Positions 35,120 through 43,591 of a stretch of 64,000 bases of DNA are shown piece after piece. The translations under genes and the position numbers were made by a program. Every line of letters starts with the position of its first letter. The first letter of the stretch is position 1. A model generated the notes under the pieces. It was not told the origin of the DNA. It saw nothing but the letters and a program-made list of their open reading frames with translations, and did no database searches. The stretch spans positions 7,316,001-7,380,000 of the forward strand of contig NZ_JAPEMU010000001.1 in NCBI RefSeq assembly GCF_026342405.1. Reading direction: 5' to 3'. The DNA is from Kitasatospora sp. NBC_00240. Lineage in GTDB: Bacteria > Actinomycetota > Actinomycetes > Streptomycetales > Streptomycetaceae.

Positions 35120-38100
35120 GTGCCTGTGCCCGGCATGAGGACGTACTGGAAATCGGGGATATCAGGGATTCCCCTGCATCGTCGCCCGATCGCGGCGATC
35201 GCCGTGACGGTGGTGTCGGCGCTCGGGTTCTCCCTGTTGTCGCCGATGCCCGCGCTGGCCGCCGGGAAGAAGCCCCCGGCGGCGCGGGCCCTGCAGAAGG
35301 ACGCGCCGGTCAAGGGCGGCCCGGTGGCGGCCAAGCCGTTCGACGAGGCCAAGCCGGCCGAGCACAGATGGACCGGCCCGGGGCCGGTGAGCTGGCCGGC
35401 CGCGCAGTCGGCCGAGGTCGAGCCGGCGCCCGCCGCCACCTCCGCCGAGGGCAGGTCCACCGAGGGGAAGTCCGCCGGCGCCACGTCCGGTGAGGCCGCG
35501 CCGCCGGCCGGGCGGCAGGCCGGTTCGCTGCCGGTCCGGATCTCGGCGGCCCCGACCGCGAGCGCCGCCGGCGCCCAGCCCGGTGCCGCTGCACAGCCCG
35601 CGCCCGGCGCCGAGGCCGCCGCCCCGTCGGGCACCCCCGCCAAGGCAGGCACCCCCGCCAAGGTCAGGGTGCAGACCCTCGACCGCTCGGCCACCGAACG
35701 GGCCGGCGTCCAGGGCCTGTTGCTCGGCCTGGCCCGCGCCGACGGCGCCGCCGCGCCCGGCACGGTCACGGCAGAGATCGACTACTCCTCCTTCAAGAAC
35801 GCGTACGGCGGCGACTGGGCCTCCCGGCTCACCCTGGTCGAGCTGCCCGCCTGCGCGCTCAGCACGCCCGAACTGGCGGAGTGCCGCACCCGCAAGCCCG
35901 TCCCCACGGCCAACGACCTGGCCGGCGCGAAGCTCACCGCCGAGGTGGGCGTCCCCGCCGCGCCCGTGGCCGCGACCGGACCGGAGGCCCGCTCCGCGAC
36001 GCCCGCGAGCTCCGGCACCACGCTGCTCGCCGCCGAGGCCGGCCCGTCCGGCTCGGGCGGCACCTACAGCGCCACCTCGCTCTCACCGTCCGGGTCCTGG
36101 CAGGTCGGCGGCTCGGCCGGGGACTTCACCTACTCCTACCCGATCGAGGTGCCGCCCTCGCTCGGCGGACCGTCCCCGCAGGTCGGCCTCACCTACTCCT
36201 CCGGCTCGGTGGACGGCCGCACCGTCGCCACCAACAGCCAGGCCTCCGCGATCGGCGACGGCTGGGAGGTGGGCGCCGGCGGCTACGTCGAGCGCCGCTA
36301 CCGCCAGTGCGCCGACGACAAGGGCAAGAACCTGGCCGGCCAGTCGCCCAACAACAGCGCCGACACCGGGGACCTCTGCTACGCGGGCCCGGTCGTCGCG
36401 ATGTCGCTGAACGGACGCTCCACCGAACTGATCCTGGACGACGCCACCGGGCAGTGGAAGCCCGCCAGCGACGACGGCAGCACCGTGGAGCTGAAGACCG
36501 GCGCCGCCAACGGCGCCTACGGCGGCGAGCACTGGGTGGTCACCACTCCCGAAGGCACCCGCTACACCTTCGGCAAGGGCCAACTGCCCGGCTGGTCCGC
36601 CGGGAAGACCGAGAGCAAGTCCGTCTTCACCGAGCCGGTCTACGGCAACCACCCCGGCGAGCCCTGCCACGCGGCCACCTACGCGGCCTCGCAGTGCGCC
36701 AACCTCGGCTGGCGCTGGAACCTCGACCTGGTCGAGGACGTGCACGGCAACGCGATGTCGTACTACTACGAGCCCGAGACCAACAACTACGCCCCCAACA
36801 TGGGCAGCACCGCCGTGAGTTACGTCCGCGGCGGCCAGCTGAAGCGGATCGACTACGGTCTGCGGGCGGACAACCTCTACGCCACCGCGCCCGCCCAGGT
36901 GAACTTCGCCACCGACGAGCGCTGCACCGCCAACTGCGCCGCCTTCGACGCCGCGCACGCCGCCAACTGGCCCGACGTCCCGTTCGACCAGGTCTGCTCG
37001 GCCACCACCTGCACCCAGCACACCCCCTCCTTCTTCAACCGCAAGCGGCTGACCGCCATCACCACCCAGGTCTGGAACGGCACCGGCTACCAGGAGATCG
37101 ACACCTGGAACCTGGACCAGGAGTTCAAGAGCGCCGAGGACGCCTTCTCGCCGGCGCTCTGGCTCAACGCCGTCACCCGGACCGGCAAGGCCGCTGGCGC
37201 CGGCATCGGAGGAGCCGCCGTCAAGCTCCCGCGCACCGTCTTCACCGGCAAGCCGATGGCCAACCGGGTCTGGGGCGGCACCGACCCGCTGCCCTACCTC
37301 GCCAGGCTGCGGATCACGGCGGTGGGACTCGACTCCGGTGGCCAGATCGACGTCACCTACTCCGAACCGGAGTGCCGCCGCGAGGCGCCGGCCGTGCTGC
37401 CGGGTGCCCTCGACCAGAACACCCTGCGCTGCTTCCCGGTGCACTGGACGCCGCCGCAGAGCCAGATCGCCCACGACGACCTCTTCCACAAGTACGTGGT
37501 CACCCGGGTCGACGAGAGCGACCGCCTGGTCAAGGCCCGCTCGAAGACCACCCGGTACGAGTACCTCGGCGGCGCCGCCTGGCACTACGACACCAGTGAG
37601 GGCACCGACGACGCCGACCGCACCTGGAGCGACTACCGCGGCTACGGACTGGTCCGCACCCTGCACGGCGACGCCGGCCAGGGGGACAAGGTCACCCGGA
37701 CGGAATCCGTCTACTTCCGCGGGATGAACGGCGACAAGCTCGCCAACGGCACCCGCAGCGTCACGGTCGCCGACTCCCAGGGCACGGCCATCGCCGACGA
37801 GGACGGCCTCACCGGCACCCTGCGCGAGAGCATCACCTACTCCGGCGAGAGCGGCAGCCCCACCGGCACCGTCTCCTACGAGCCGTGGCGCTCGGACGCC
37901 ACCGCGACCCGCAACCGGGCCGGCACCCCGGGCCCGCTGAAGGGCTACCGGCGGGACACCGCCAAGGTCGTCTCCCGCACCCTCGTCACCACCAGCTCGG
38001 CCGGCGCCACCGCCTGGCAGAGCACCGAGCTCGGCAAGACCTTCGACGCGCTCGGCCGGATCTCCACGGTCAACGAGGAGGGCGACCCGACCCGCGCCGA

Positions 38101-41100
38101 CGACGACTCCTGCACCCGCTTCTGGTACACCGACAGCGGCGGCCGGATCAAGGACAAGGTCTACCGGACGGAGAAGGTCGCGGTCGACTGCGCCACCACC
38201 CCGTCCTACCCGGCCGACAGCGTCCAGGACGCCCGGATCTACTACGACGACTCCGCGAGCCTGACCGCCGCACCCACCCGCGGCCTGGTCACCAGGACGG
38301 AGGAGCTCGCCTCGTACAGCGGCCAGACCCCGCAGTACCAGACCCTCACCAGGGCCGGATTCGACGCCAACGGCCGCCCGCTGACCTCCACCGACGCCTA
38401 CGGGGACACCACCCTCACCAGCTACACCGCCAACACCAACGGCCTGACCACGTCCGTCACCACCAAGGTGCCGATGGACCGCCCGGCCACCAAGTGGCTC
38501 ACCAGCACCACCTACCTGGACGGCCTGCGCGGCGACCAGACCGGCTCCGAGGACGCCAACGCCAACCGGACCGACCTGGAGTACGACGCGGCCGGCCGGC
38601 TCGCCAAGGTCTGGCTGCCCGCCTGGACCAAGGCCGCCCACCCCACCCAGCCCAGCAGCAGCTTCGGCTACGCCCTGCCGGTCGACGCCGGCAACAACGT
38701 CAACGGTCCCGTCTCCTCAAGCAGTTCGACCCGGATGGAGGCCGGCGGCTACCGCACCTCCCAGCAGATCTTCGACGGCCTCGGCCGGATCCGGCAGACC
38801 CAGGAGCCCGGCGCCAAGTCCACCAGCACCACGGTGACCAACCGGATGGTGGCCGACACCTTCTACAACTCGCTCGGCGCGGTCAACCAGACCAACCCGC
38901 CGCACATGGCCGAGGGCGCCCCCGACGGCGCCGTGGCGGCGATCCCCGACAACAAGATCCCCACCCAGAACGGCTTCCTGTTCGACGGCCAGGGCCGCCC
39001 CACCGACGAGATCACCTACTCGCTCGCCGTCGAGAAGTGGCGCACCACCACCACCTACGGCGGCAACTGGGCCGCGACCGTCCCGCCGGACGGCGGCACC
39101 CGCACCCTGGTGGTCAACGACGCCACCGGCCGGCCGACCGAGATGCGGCAGTACCACTCGCAGAGCGCCGTCCCGGCCATCGACGCCACCGCCACCGCGT
39201 ACGACACCACCCGATACACCTACACCAAGCGCGGCGAGCAGGCCTCCGTGGTCGACGCCACCGGCGCCAACACCTGGAGCTGGACGTACGACCTGCGCGG
39301 TCGTCCGGTCGAGATCAACGACCCCGACAAGGGCCGGTCAACCGCGACCTACGACTTCGCCGGCCGAGTGCTGACCAGCACCGACGCGCGAGGCAGGACC
39401 GTCCAGCCGCAGTACGACGTCCTCGGCCGCAAGACCGCGATCAAGGACGCCGCCACCGGGACCACCCTCGCCAACTGGACTTTCGACACCGCGACCAAGG
39501 GCCTCGGCCTGCCCGCCTCGTCCACCCGGGTGGCCGGCGGAGCGTCCTACACCACCGCCGTCACCGGCTACAACGCCGCCGGCCAGCCGCTCGGCACCAA
39601 CGTCACCATCCCGTCCGTCCCGGGCGAGGAACCGCTGGCCGGCAGCTACAGCACCAGCATGTCGTACACCTCGGTCGGCGCCCTCGGCTCCACCCTGCTC
39701 CCCAAGGCCGGCGGCCTGCCGCTGGAGAACCTGGTCTTCGGCTACTCCTCGATGGGCCAGCCCACCTCGCTGAGCGGCGCCACCTCCTACGTGCGCGGCA
39801 CCACCTACAGCGACAGCGGCGAGGTGCTCGCGCACGTCGTGGGCAGCGCCGCCAACCCCATCACCCAGGCCTACTACTACGAGACGGGCACCCACCGCCT
39901 CACCGACTCCGTGGTCTCCCGCACCACCGGGACGGTCTCCGAGATCTCCGCCACCACCTACAGCTACGACAAGGCCGGGAACATCACCGGCATCAAGGAG
40001 ACGGCCGACACCGGAGCCGTCGACCAGCAGTGCTTCCGCTACGACTACCTGCGGCGGATGAACGCCGCCTGGACGGCGAAGACCGACTGCGCCACCACCC
40101 CGACCGCCGCCAACGCGGCCACCACCGTCGGCGGCCCGGACGCCTACTGGAACACCTACGGCTTCGACGTCACCGGCAACCGGATCGCCGAGACGGTCAA
40201 CGACCCGACCGGCGACACCACCAAGAACATCAACCGCACCCTCGCCTACCCCGCGCCGGGCGCGGCCCGGCCGCACGCCTCCACCTCCACCACCTCCACC
40301 GGCCCCGGCGGAACCCGCCTCGACGAGTACGTCTACGACGCGGCCGGCAACCAGATCACCCGGCGGATCTCCGGTTCCGAGCAGAGCCTCGAATGGGACA
40401 CCGAGGGCCACCTGGCGAAGGTGACCGAGGGGCCCAAGGTCACCTCCTACCTCTACAGCGCCGACGGCTCCAGGCTGATCAAGCGTGCCCCGGACGGCGT
40501 GACGCTCTACCTCGGCACCACCGAGCTGAAGCTCACCGGCGCGGGCACCCCGTCCGCCGCCGTCTGCGGCACCCGCTACTACAGCCACGGCTCCTCGCCC
40601 ACCCTGGTCCGCGGCTGCGACGGCAAGATCGCCATCCAGACCGCCGACCACCAGGGCACCGCCCAGCTCTCCATCGACTCCGCCACCGGCACGGTCACCC
40701 GACGCAAGTCGATGCCCTTCGGCGGCGAGCGCGGCACCGCCCCCACCCTGTGGCCCGGCACCAAGGGCTTCGTAGGCGGCACCAAGGACGAGTCCACCGG
40801 CCTGGTCCACCTCGGCGCCCGCGAGTACGACCCCGCCACCGGCCGCTTCGTCTCGGTGGACCCGGTGCTCGACACCGGCAACTCCCAGTTGATGAACGCC
40901 TACGCGTACTCCAACAACTCGCCGGTCACCAGCAGCGACCCCAGCGGCCTCTACTGCGACAGCTGCAACGACGGCAAGGGCTGGCCGACTCCCAACGGCT
41001 ACGAGGACGACGGGGGCGGCGGCAGCGACGACGCCGACCCGCCGATCCCGGCGCCGCCGGCCGACAAGGTCGAGGAGGCCAAGAAGACCAAGAAGAAGAC

Positions 41101-42313
41101 CCTGGTCGACGTCGTGGTCGAGGCCGGCGGCGAGATCCTGATGGAGGTCCTCGGGATCAACGACATCAGGGACTGCTTCACCAAGGGCTCGATCGGCGCC
41201 TGCGCCTCGATGATCATCGGTGTCATCCCCTGGGGCAAGATCTTCAAGGCCAAGAAGATCGTCAAAGCCCTCGACAAGGCCTACGACGCCTACCGCTCCT
41301 TCGAGAAGCGCCTCACCGAGGCCAACGCCATCCTCAAGTGGGCCGACGACGCGGCGGCGTACGCGTCCAGGAAGGCGGACGACCTCAAGGCGGCACTGGC
41401 GAAGAAGGGGACACCTGAACCGCCGGGGGCGGGGAAGGTGGACGATGCGCCGGGCGGCGCGGGTCCGTCTTGCGAGGTCAACAGCTTCACACCAGACACC
41501 CCGGTCCTGATGGCCGACGGCAGCACCAGGCCCATCGACCAGGTCCAGGTCGGCGACCAGGTCGCCACCACCGAGCCCGAGCAGGAGGTCGACGGGGGCC
41601 ACACCGTCCTCGCCACCATCATCGGCACCGGCAGCAAGAACCTGGTCGAGATCACCGTCGACACCGACGGTCTCGCTGGAGCCAAGGCCGACACCATCAC
41701 GGCCACCGACCACCACCCGTTCTGGATCGCCGAGACGCAGACCTGGACCGACGCCACCGACCTCAAGGCCGGCCAGTGGCTCCGGACCAGCGCCGGAACG
41801 TACGTCCAGATCGACTCTGTCCGGCGCTGGACCGAACAGACGACGGTACGGAATCTCACCGTCGCAAACGTGCACACGTACTATGTGCTGGCGGGTGCCG
41901 CTCCGGTCCTGGTCCACAACTGCAACAAGAACATCCTCTCCAACGCGGAGGATTTCGATAACTCGGCAGAGCTCTCCCAGGCCGCTGCCGGAGATGTCTA
42001 CAGTGGAGTCTACGATCCGAATGGCGGGACCTTTTACGCCCGCTTGAGCGTCGAGGAGAAGAACCCTGCGAAATTCCCGAACGCCGTCTTGTCGTCCGGG
42101 GGGCACGGAGAGGTCAATTTCTGGCACTTCCAGGGGTCTCGGGACACCGTTGCATTCAATATGTTCTTCGAAGAAGACGGCATATCTGTAGCCTGGTTCT
42201 CTCGGAGTGTCAATAGGAGGAATCATGGGGATCCCATGGCGCCTCTCGGTGGAAGGCAGGGAATCATGGACGCGATAGCATCAGCCACGGGTATGGCGGT
42301 GAGGTCGCGATGA
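35120..42313 (+). CDS. Secreted RHS-repeat polymorphic toxin with Hint protease and C-terminal toxin tip
   Basis: A 2397-aa modular toxin. Residues 1-50 hold a signal peptide (IAAIAVTVVSALGFSLLSPM, then PALAAG). Then come an Ala/Pro-rich region, a SpvB-like beta-rich entry (DFTYSYPIEVPPSLGGPSPQ), and many YD/RHS repeats (YDAAGRL, YDFAGRV, YDVLGRK). The RHS core ends near 1900-1942 (EYDPATGRFVSVDP ... DPSGLY). A charged helical pre-toxin segment follows (about 1975-2085). The Hint domain spans 2118-2268: Cys2118 in CEVNSFTPDTPVLMADGS, TATDHHPFW, and the terminal VHN-C at 2265-2268. The toxin is the last 129 residues. GTG 35120 has a GGGGGG ribosome site; the frame is open further up but without signal sequence. 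The stop overlaps the immunity gene by four bases. Codon use shifts at the tip (from about 41940), indicating a swapped cassette. Confidence 0.92.
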   Translation: MPVPGMRTYWKSGISGIPLHRRPIAAIAVTVVSALGFSLLSPMPALAAGKKPPAARALQKDAPVKGGPVAAKPFDEAKPAEHRWTGPGPVSWPAAQSAEVEPAPAATSAEGRSTEGKSAGATSGEAAPPAGRQAGSLPVRISAAPTASAAGAQPGAAAQPAPGAEAAAPSGTPAKAGTPAKVRVQTLDRSATERAGVQGLLLGLARADGAAAPGTVTAEIDYSSFKNAYGGDWASRLTLVELPACALSTPELAECRTRKPVPTANDLAGAKLTAEVGVPAAPVAATGPEARSATPASSGTTLLAAEAGPSGSGGTYSATSLSPSGSWQVGGSAGDFTYSYPIEVPPSLGGPSPQVGLTYSSGSVDGRTVATNSQASAIGDGWEVGAGGYVERRYRQCADDKGKNLAGQSPNNSADTGDLCYAGPVVAMSLNGRSTELILDDATGQWKPASDDGSTVELKTGAANGAYGGEHWVVTTPEGTRYTFGKGQLPGWSAGKTESKSVFTEPVYGNHPGEPCHAATYAASQCANLGWRWNLDLVEDVHGNAMSYYYEPETNNYAPNMGSTAVSYVRGGQLKRIDYGLRADNLYATAPAQVNFATDERCTANCAAFDAAHAANWPDVPFDQVCSATTCTQHTPSFFNRKRLTAITTQVWNGTGYQEIDTWNLDQEFKSAEDAFSPALWLNAVTRTGKAAGAGIGGAAVKLPRTVFTGKPMANRVWGGTDPLPYLARLRITAVGLDSGGQIDVTYSEPECRREAPAVLPGALDQNTLRCFPVHWTPPQSQIAHDDLFHKYVVTRVDESDRLVKARSKTTRYEYLGGAAWHYDTSEGTDDADRTWSDYRGYGLVRTLHGDAGQGDKVTRTESVYFRGMNGDKLANGTRSVTVADSQGTAIADEDGLTGTLRESITYSGESGSPTGTVSYEPWRSDATATRNRAGTPGPLKGYRRDTAKVVSRTLVTTSSAGATAWQSTELGKTFDALGRISTVNEEGDPTRADDDSCTRFWYTDSGGRIKDKVYRTEKVAVDCATTPSYPADSVQDARIYYDDSASLTAAPTRGLVTRTEELASYSGQTPQYQTLTRAGFDANGRPLTSTDAYGDTTLTSYTANTNGLTTSVTTKVPMDRPATKWLTSTTYLDGLRGDQTGSEDANANRTDLEYDAAGRLAKVWLPAWTKAAHPTQPSSSFGYALPVDAGNNVNGPVSSSSSTRMEAGGYRTSQQIFDGLGRIRQTQEPGAKSTSTTVTNRMVADTFYNSLGAVNQTNPPHMAEGAPDGAVAAIPDNKIPTQNGFLFDGQGRPTDEITYSLAVEKWRTTTTYGGNWAATVPPDGGTRTLVVNDATGRPTEMRQYHSQSAVPAIDATATAYDTTRYTYTKRGEQASVVDATGANTWSWTYDLRGRPVEINDPDKGRSTATYDFAGRVLTSTDARGRTVQPQYDVLGRKTAIKDAATGTTLANWTFDTATKGLGLPASSTRVAGGASYTTAVTGYNAAGQPLGTNVTIPSVPGEEPLAGSYSTSMSYTSVGALGSTLLPKAGGLPLENLVFGYSSMGQPTSLSGATSYVRGTTYSDSGEVLAHVVGSAANPITQAYYYETGTHRLTDSVVSRTTGTVSEISATTYSYDKAGNITGIKETADTGAVDQQCFRYDYLRRMNAAWTAKTDCATTPTAANAATTVGGPDAYWNTYGFDVTGNRIAETVNDPTGDTTKNINRTLAYPAPGAARPHASTSTTSTGPGGTRLDEYVYDAAGNQITRRISGSEQSLEWDTEGHLAKVTEGPKVTSYLYSADGSRLIKRAPDGVTLYLGTTELKLTGAGTPSAAVCGTRYYSHGSSPTLVRGCDGKIAIQTADHQGTAQLSIDSATGTVTRRKSMPFGGERGTAPTLWPGTKGFVGGTKDESTGLVHLGAREYDPATGRFVSVDPVLDTGNSQLMNAYAYSNNSPVTSSDPSGLYCDSCNDGKGWPTPNGYEDDGGGGSDDADPPIPAPPADKVEEAKKTKKKTLVDVVVEAGGEILMEVLGINDIRDCFTKGSIGACASMIIGVIPWGKIFKAKKIVKALDKAYDAYRSFEKRLTEANAILKWADDAAAYASRKADDLKAALAKKGTPEPPGAGKVDDAPGGAGPSCEVNSFTPDTPVLMADGSTRPIDQVQVGDQVATTEPEQEVDGGHTVLATIIGTGSKNLVEITVDTDGLAGAKADTITATDHHPFWIAETQTWTDATDLKAGQWLRTSAGTYVQIDSVRRWTEQTTVRNLTVANVHTYYVLAGAAPVLVHNCNKNILSNAEDFDNSAELSQAAAGDVYSGVYDPNGGTFYARLSVEEKNPAKFPNAVLSSGGHGEVNFWHFQGSRDTVAFNMFFEEDGISVAWFSRSVNRRNHGDPMAPLGGRQGIMDAIASATGMAVRSR

Positions 42314-42798
42314 AGGCCGAGGCAGAGTTCTGTGACTCGATTTTCGGCATGCCTCTCCCTCGCGGTCTGATTGAATCCATCCAAGATCTCAGCTGGATGG
42401 CCCTCGCCGGCTCTCCCAGGCTGAGGGAGACGTTCGGGCAGGCCCCCGTGCAGCCCCGCTTCTACTCGACTGCGGGGATCGTTGCAACCACCAAGTGGTG
42501 GCGCGAAGACCTCGATGACGAGACGATGGAATGTTATTTCGGCACATCCGAAGAGTTCTCTGCGCCTGAGTACATGTCGCGGATGAAGACCGTGATCATC
42601 GGGAGTATCGGGCCGGATCTGCTCTTTGCCCTGGACTACCGCGATTCCTTTGCTGATCCGAGAGTCGTCTTTCTCGGGGAGGAGGGGGCCTGGCGAACGG
42701 TTTCCAACAGCTTCAGCGACCTGCTTCTCATGCTGGGTCCGGAGCGCCCCGATGGTGGTGAGCGTCTCGAAGCAAGGCCGCCGTCTGGCGGATCGTAG
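42310..42798 (+). CDS. SUKH (SMI1/KNR4)-like immunity protein for the RHS toxin
   Basis: A 162-aa protein overlapping the toxin stop by ATGA, with GGTGAGG five bases before its ATG. The second half (GSIGPDLLFALDYRDSFADP, RVVFLGEEGAWRTVSNSF, SDLLLMLG) follows the SMI1/KNR4 (SUKH) pattern, in which LDYRxxxxxPxVxFL is followed by W..V..SF..FL. SUKH proteins are the most common immunity family of polymorphic toxins. The N-terminal half (FCDSIFGMPLPRGLIESIQD) is less typical. Codons end in A or T far more than in the RHS body, as in the toxin tip, so toxin and immunity were probably acquired together. Cytoplasmic protection of the producer is the inferred role. Confidence 0.75.
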   Translation: MKAEAEFCDSIFGMPLPRGLIESIQDLSWMALAGSPRLRETFGQAPVQPRFYSTAGIVATTKWWREDLDDETMECYFGTSEEFSAPEYMSRMKTVIIGSIGPDLLFALDYRDSFADPRVVFLGEEGAWRTVSNSFSDLLLMLGPERPDGGERLEARPPSGGS

Positions 42799-42998
42799 GT
42801 AGGACACCGTTGCCGAACGGCCATCGGTGGGCGCGGATTCGGTTGCCCCGCGGGACGGCTGGACCCGTACGGGTGCGGAGGTCAGGGCCCGCTGTCGTGA
42901 GACATCGGGCCCGGCGGTGCTCGGCACCGCAGTCGGTCCGACGGGCTCTGGCGACAGATGCTGCCGGTGTCGGACCGCGACGGGTTGTCGGAACGGCC

Positions 42999-43400
42999 TC
43001 AGTCCGTCGGCGTGATCCGGATCCCCACGGTGCCCTTGTCGCCGCGCCGCAGCTTGCTGCCGGCCAGGGTCAGCACGCCGAGCAGGCCGTACTTGCGGCG
43101 CAGCAGGGTGCGGTAGGCGGCGGTCTCGGCGGGGGAGAGGATCTCGGCGGTGGCGGGGACGGACTCGCCGGTGGGGTTGCCGCGGACGTCGCAGGGGCCG
43201 ACCAGGACGTCGGCGCGGTTGCGGATCCGCTTGACCTTCCAGGAGTCGGCGACCGTCCAGATGCCGAGGGCGTTGCCGTCGCGGACGACCCAGACGGGGG
43301 TGGCGACGGTGCTGCCGTCCTTCTTGTACGTGGTCACCAGCAGGTAGCTCCCGGCGGCGAGGCGGATGATGCGTTCGAGCTGCTCGGGCGTGGCGTCCAT
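42999..43400 (-). CDS. PPOX-class F420-dependent oxidoreductase-like protein
   Basis: A 133-aa split-barrel flavin/F420-binding protein of the pyridoxamine-oxidase-like group: SYLLVTTYKKDGSTVATPVW, VVRDGNALGIWTVADSWKVKRIRN, VLVGPCDVRGNPTGESVPA, TLLRRKYGLLGVLT. TIGR03666-type members bind F420. Reaction unknown. ATG 43400 is chosen because the family begins here and TACACT lies seven bases upstream with no ribosome site, as in leaderless genes; an in-frame start at 43445 adds an Arg/Pro-rich tail. Divergent from the Tex gene. Confidence 0.85.
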   Translation of the reverse strand: MDATPEQLERIIRLAAGSYLLVTTYKKDGSTVATPVWVVRDGNALGIWTVADSWKVKRIRNRADVLVGPCDVRGNPTGESVPATAEILSPAETAAYRTLLRRKYGLLGVLTLAGSKLRRGDKGTVGIRITPTD

Positions 43401-43591
43401 GGGCGGAAGTGTACGGGGGCGGCGGCGCGGCACCGGGACGGACATGGGTGCCGGGAAGGCCGGGGAAGGTTCAGCGGGGGAGAGACGGATGTCGGGGGCC
43501 GCGCACGCGCCCGGGGCTGCCAGAATGCTGGGCGTACATGCTGGGCGTACGGCGCCGGCAACGCGGCGACACTGGAGAAGGTGACCGGCTA

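Noticed and set aside
39338..42226. Long open frame on the minus strand opposite the RHS gene
   Set aside because: Gly/Val/Asp-rich with no fold; an antisense shadow of the RHS coding sequence. The same holds for long frames opposite the Tex and TerD-like genes.
41924..42313. Deaminase assignment for the RHS toxin tip because of GHGE
   Set aside because: The second deaminase motif PCxxC is absent in the tip, so the H-x-E resemblance is not enough.
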